DNA from: Bacillota bacterium
Lineage (GTDB): Bacteria > Bacillota > Sulfobacillia > JAJYWN01
Length of the DNA stretch: 55,439 nucleotides
Assembly: GCA_021791495.1 (NCBI GenBank)
Contig: JAJYWN010000009.1
Coordinates: 1-55,439, forward strand
Direction of reading: 5' to 3'
Positions 52,456-55,439 of the stretch are shown here, in pieces (within the stretch, counting starts at the first letter, position 1; the number at the start of each line of letters is the position of its first letter). Under the pieces are notes generated by a model. That model did not search any database, was not told where the DNA came from, and saw only the letters and a list, made by a program, of their open reading frames with translations. Position numbers and translations under genes: made by a program.

Positions 52456-53805
52456 TTGCCCAGGAACCGAATCCTTCATCACGACCTCTCGGTAAGCCTG
52501 GTCCCCGAAAAGAGTTTCCTTGCAGCCAAGGACCGCCTGAATATCGCGGGAGGAGCCGGGGATGTCGACCTTCTCCTCTACTTGGGGAACCACTTTGCAT
52601 TGACCGGAGCGTGGCAAGACGGCCACCGTCTGGGCATCGAAGTGGTGGAGGAACGGCGGCGTTCCCGGCGGCATCGTTTGATAGGTTGGGATAGCTCGGG
52701 ACCCCCGGTCGAGGTCCGGTGGGAAGGCACCTACGATAGCTTCGAAGGGTCCAAGGTCTGCATTATCAGCTCCCAACTGATCGAGCTGTCGAGTTTCGGT
52801 TACTGGTTCCCCTCGGTCTCACCGTACAGCGAATACGAGAGCTTCACCTATGGCCTTGAGGTCGACCTCCAACCGGACTGGGATTTGGTCACGGTGGGGA
52901 CCTCCGAGCACGGTGATGTCAAGCGGCGGAGCTATCGGCGCCAACGCCCGATCGGTGACATCTTCCTTTGCGCCGTGCCCCGCTTCGATTGCACCCTGGA
53001 CCAGGGTGATGGTGGGGTGACCAGAGTCTACAGTGTGGGATTGGACGAGAAGACACGCCACGCGGTGTCGTACGATTACCGCCGGTGCATCACCTTGATG
53101 GCCAGGCATTTCGGGCCCATGCTGCCGGGCCGGGGTGGTGTCGTGGTCATCTCACCGCGAGGGGCAGAGGGCGAGCAATGGGGATTCGAACGCGGCGATC
53201 TCTGGGTTATTGGCGACCTCTTCGCCCAGGAGATCGTGGAGACCAACTGGCGCCCACCGTATTCCACCGGGCCGATGTCCCTGTCCTTGCATGAGACCAT
53301 CCATTCCTGGTTTGGATTGGGCCTGGAGTTCAACGACCCGTGGCTGGTCGAGGCCATCACGCAGTACCTGCAGGTGGTCCTGGGGGAGGAGTTGTTCCAG
53401 CAGCCGGGCCTGGCCGAGGCTTGTTTTGACTCCTACGTGCCGAGAGTCCTCACCAAGCTGGAGAAAGACGACCGGGCTATCTCCGCTCTGACTTGGCTGG
53501 ACAATCCTTACGAGCAATGGTACCTCAAGGGAAGCTGGGCGCTCTGGGACCTCGAGGCCGCTACCGGTCGCGGCCCGGTGTTGGCTGCGCTGGCATCCAT
53601 CTACCGCCGGCATGCGGGGGAGCGGATAGCCTACGCCGAATTCGAGGTAGAGCTAGACGGCTTCCTTGGCACGGCTGCGGCAGTGAAAGGCCATCTAAGA
53701 CACTGGTTTGGCGGCAACGGTTTCGCACCCTTGGTCCGTCGTGACGTGGCAAGTGACACCCTCCCCGAAGCCAAGGCTGGGGACAGGTCAGGGGCGTCGG
53801 GATAG
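52456..53805 (+). CDS. M1-like zinc metallopeptidase (HExxH)
   Basis: About 449 aa. The N-terminal region starts HHDLSVSLVPEKSFL, like the M1 aminopeptidase beta domain. The catalytic zinc motif HETIHSW is present, followed by WLVEAITQYL as the counterpart of the M1 W-L-N-E-G-x-x segment; the spacing between HExxH and this Glu is about three residues shorter than in classic M1 enzymes. A helical C-terminal part follows. No GAMEN motif was noticed, so exopeptidase activity is uncertain. Starts: TTG 52456 with GGGGGG eight bases upstream, or GTG 52438 (six residues longer) with a weaker GGAAG. Confidence 0.75.
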   Translation: MPRNRILHHDLSVSLVPEKSFLAAKDRLNIAGGAGDVDLLLYLGNHFALTGAWQDGHRLGIEVVEERRRSRRHRLIGWDSSGPPVEVRWEGTYDSFEGSKVCIISSQLIELSSFGYWFPSVSPYSEYESFTYGLEVDLQPDWDLVTVGTSEHGDVKRRSYRRQRPIGDIFLCAVPRFDCTLDQGDGGVTRVYSVGLDEKTRHAVSYDYRRCITLMARHFGPMLPGRGGVVVISPRGAEGEQWGFERGDLWVIGDLFAQEIVETNWRPPYSTGPMSLSLHETIHSWFGLGLEFNDPWLVEAITQYLQVVLGEELFQQPGLAEACFDSYVPRVLTKLEKDDRAISALTWLDNPYEQWYLKGSWALWDLEAATGRGPVLAALASIYRRHAGERIAYAEFEVELDGFLGTAAAVKGHLRHWFGGNGFAPLVRRDVASDTLPEAKAGDRSGASG

Positions 53806-53937
53806 GCAGCCGCTACGCGCACGTACCGCGGGCGGCAGAGGCTCAAACGACCAGGGAAACATTCTCTCGGCTTCGCCGCCATACCGACTTCCACGGCTAC
53901 CCCAGACGAGGCCGTCTACGGCTATGCCACCGCACAG

Positions 53938-54210
53938 ATGAGTCAAAGTGTCGGGCAGATGCTTTCGGTCATCACGAAGGAGCTGGCTGCCGCCACGGGG
54001 CTCAGCACCTACCCCGCGCCCTACTTCGGTGTCTCCAGCCCCTGGGTGGAGCAGGTGGAGATTACGGTGGGCACGAAGGTGGATGACAAGACGTGGCGGT
54101 ACACGGTGAAGGCGTTCATGGCCACGTCCACCGGCCCCTCCGGTGTGGACACTCAAAACGTAGAGGTAACCAAAGTCGGTAACGAGTGGCGGGTGAGCAA
54201 GAACAAGTGA
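53938..54210 (+). CDS. short beta-rich unknown protein, perhaps 5'-truncated
   Basis: 90 aa from the ATG, which has no ribosome-binding site. The reading frame stays open upstream and about 25 residues before the ATG (including IPTSTATPDEAVYGYATAQ) look like genuine protein, as if the start and a signal peptide were lost or frameshifted. The C-terminal half alternates strands (VEQVEITVGTKVDDKTWRY, NVEVTKVGNEWRV); a faint likeness to DUF3888-type secreted proteins is not secure. Its stop overlaps a GTG of the S66 gene (GTGA). Confidence 0.5.
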   Translation: MSQSVGQMLSVITKELAAATGLSTYPAPYFGVSSPWVEQVEITVGTKVDDKTWRYTVKAFMATSTGPSGVDTQNVEVTKVGNEWRVSKNK

Positions 54211-55316
54211 ACGGAGCAGGAACTGGAGACAGGAACCGAACCGGCGACCGAACCATCACAAGGCCAACAGCGTTGCGCAAGGGCGACACTGTCGGCGTGA
54301 TCGCCCCGTCCTGGTGCGGACCGGCCGTCTTTCCGCATCGGCTGGAACGGGGGATTGGCTTCCTGGAGTCCGCCGGCTACGAGGTCGTCCTGGCCCAGAA
54401 CGCCCGCGGGCGGCGCGGGCATCTCTCCGGCACGGCCGAAGAGCGGGTGGCCGACATCCACCAGATGTTCGCCGATCCCCGCGTGAAGGCCATCATCTCA
54501 GCTATCGGGGGTAACCACTCGTGCCACTTGCTGCCGCTGCTGGACTGGGACCTGATCCGGCATAACCCCAAGGTGTTCATGGGGTTTTCAGATGCGACCG
54601 TCCTGAATCTGGCTGTTCACGCGAAGACCGGACTGGTCACGTTCAACGGCCCGTCGGTCATGAACGATCTGGCCGAGTTCCCTGCTCCCCTGCCCTACAC
54701 TGCTAGGAACATGTGGAAGGTGATCGGCGAGGTAGCTCCGGCGGGCACCTTGCTGCCGGCGGCCGAATGGACCGAGGAATTCCTGGACTGGGGTACCAAG
54801 GATGACCTGACCAGACCCCGCGCCCTGCAGCCGTCTCCCGGGTGGACGTGGCTGAAGACCGGGGCAGACTCTGCCTCTGCTGGCGGCGGAGTCGTGGGCG
54901 CATCTGCTCGCGGGGCCGTCCAGGGACCGCTCATCGGTGGCTGTTTGGAATCCATGGAGCATCTCCGTGGGACACCTTACTGGCCGGAGATGGCGGGGGC
55001 CATCCTCCTCTTCGAAACATCCGAAGAAACGCCCAGCCCTGCCTGGGTCGATGCCGTCCTGCAAGACTACGAAAACATGGGCGTTTTCGCGAAAATCGCC
55101 GGACTTCTGGTGGGGCGCCCGATGGGCTATTCCGAGGAGCAAAAAGGCCAGCTCCGCCAAGTCCTTCTCGACCGCACCAAGGGGTACGCGTTCCCCGTGG
55201 TAGCCGACATGGACTTCGGCCACACGTCGCCCCAGCTGACCCTGCCCATCGGGTGCCTGGCCGAAGTCAACTCTGAGACCAGACAAATCTCCCTGCTCGA
55301 GGCAGCTGTGCGGTGA
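54207..55316 (+). CDS. S66 family LD-carboxypeptidase / MccF-like serine peptidase
   Basis: About 369 aa. S66 landmarks are present: GDTVGVIAPS at the N-terminus, AIISAIGG, the nucleophile Ser in GFSDATVL, the Glu of LLFETSEE and the His of MDFGHTSP, i.e. the Ser-Glu-His triad. Such enzymes trim muropeptides (LD-carboxypeptidase) or hydrolyse microcin-C-type conjugates (MccF); the sequence does not decide between them. A Ser/Ala/Gly-rich insert (SASAGGGVVGASARG, near residue 220-240) precedes the Glu region. GTG 54207 overlaps the upstream stop (GTGA); a GTG at 54186 would add seven residues. No signal peptide, so a cytoplasmic enzyme. Confidence 0.88.
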   Translation: MNGAGTGDRNRTGDRTITRPTALRKGDTVGVIAPSWCGPAVFPHRLERGIGFLESAGYEVVLAQNARGRRGHLSGTAEERVADIHQMFADPRVKAIISAIGGNHSCHLLPLLDWDLIRHNPKVFMGFSDATVLNLAVHAKTGLVTFNGPSVMNDLAEFPAPLPYTARNMWKVIGEVAPAGTLLPAAEWTEEFLDWGTKDDLTRPRALQPSPGWTWLKTGADSASAGGGVVGASARGAVQGPLIGGCLESMEHLRGTPYWPEMAGAILLFETSEETPSPAWVDAVLQDYENMGVFAKIAGLLVGRPMGYSEEQKGQLRQVLLDRTKGYAFPVVADMDFGHTSPQLTLPIGCLAEVNSETRQISLLEAAVR

Positions 55317-55439
55317 CCTCGCGGAGCTAGTAGAGCGGTTCCTAAATGGCTTGGTGGTCTGATGGGTGGTGCCGTCCAGCGGCACGTGATATTTCCCCAC
55401 CTGGGTCGCGGGGAGGGGGCGGGCCGGGGTAGCTTCCCG

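Noticed and set aside
55317-55439. Possible gene or RNA at the right edge
   Set aside because: Only 123 bp after the S66 stop, with no start, structure or motif that can be supported.

Overview
The window reads as chromosomal DNA of a GC-rich anaerobic bacterium that uses the Wood-Ljungdahl pathway. The strongest clue is a leftward gene block (22.8-43.9 kb) holding both branches of acetogenic carbon metabolism: acsA/cooS, acsB, acsC, acsV, cooC, acsD and acsE, then hdrCBA, mvhD, metV and metF. As I know the Moorella thermoacetica cluster, this is the same order. Together with Shine-Dalgarno sites of the AGGAGG type and frequent TTG/GTG starts, it suggests a high-GC, Moorella-like Bacillota acetogen. 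The taxon is inferred; no rRNA or other marker gene is present.

Layout. 0-6.6 kb: an amidohydrolase, an M28-type peptidase on the opposite strand, and two MFS transporters. 6.65-16.0 kb: a leftward four-gene operon encoding a vWA membrane protein with an FHA-like tail, a tubulin/FtsZ-superfamily protein with an intact GGTG loop, a second diverged membrane-anchored protein of the same general type, and a small membrane protein. It looks like a membrane-remodelling or cytoskeletal module. 16.0-17.6 kb: poorly coding, more A+T-rich DNA with a gene remnant, a good sigma-A-type promoter, a strong hairpin and two mutually exclusive hypothetical ORFs. 17.6-22.7 kb: a rightward island of four tightly packed genes (calcineurin-like phosphoesterase with a winged-helix-like tail, ORC/CDC6-like P-loop ATPase, unknown 325-aa protein, Dam-type adenine methylase). 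Its composition and content resemble an acquired defence or genome-maintenance system, and it matches no named system I can recall.

22.8-43.9 kb: the Wood-Ljungdahl block. A sigma-A-like promoter sits upstream of DUF3786-cooC-acsABC-acsV-cooC-acsDE, and a hairpin after acsE separates it from hdrCBA-mvhD-metVF. CODH and ACS make CO and acetyl-CoA. AcsC/AcsD with AcsE deliver the methyl group, AcsV reactivates the corrinoid and the CooC proteins handle nickel. MetFV-HdrABC-MvhD reduces methylene-THF. HdrA is a very large fusion (HdrA-half, NfnB/GltD-like module, HdrA-half, complete second HdrA) and carries an in-frame 60-bp tandem duplication in the NAD(P)H-binding fold.

44.3-55.4 kb: an FMN-dependent NMO/FabK-like oxidoreductase, small membrane or exported proteins, an S9 peptidase, a leftward operon of an alpha/alpha-toroid protein, an ATC-hydrolase-like protein and a winged-helix unknown, an M1-like HExxH metallopeptidase, a short unknown (possibly 5'-truncated) and an S66 LD-carboxypeptidase-like protein.

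A pattern across the window is that many otherwise conserved enzymes carry Gly/Ala-rich low-complexity inserts or tails. No tRNA, rRNA, CRISPR array, complete insertion sequence or integrase was found.
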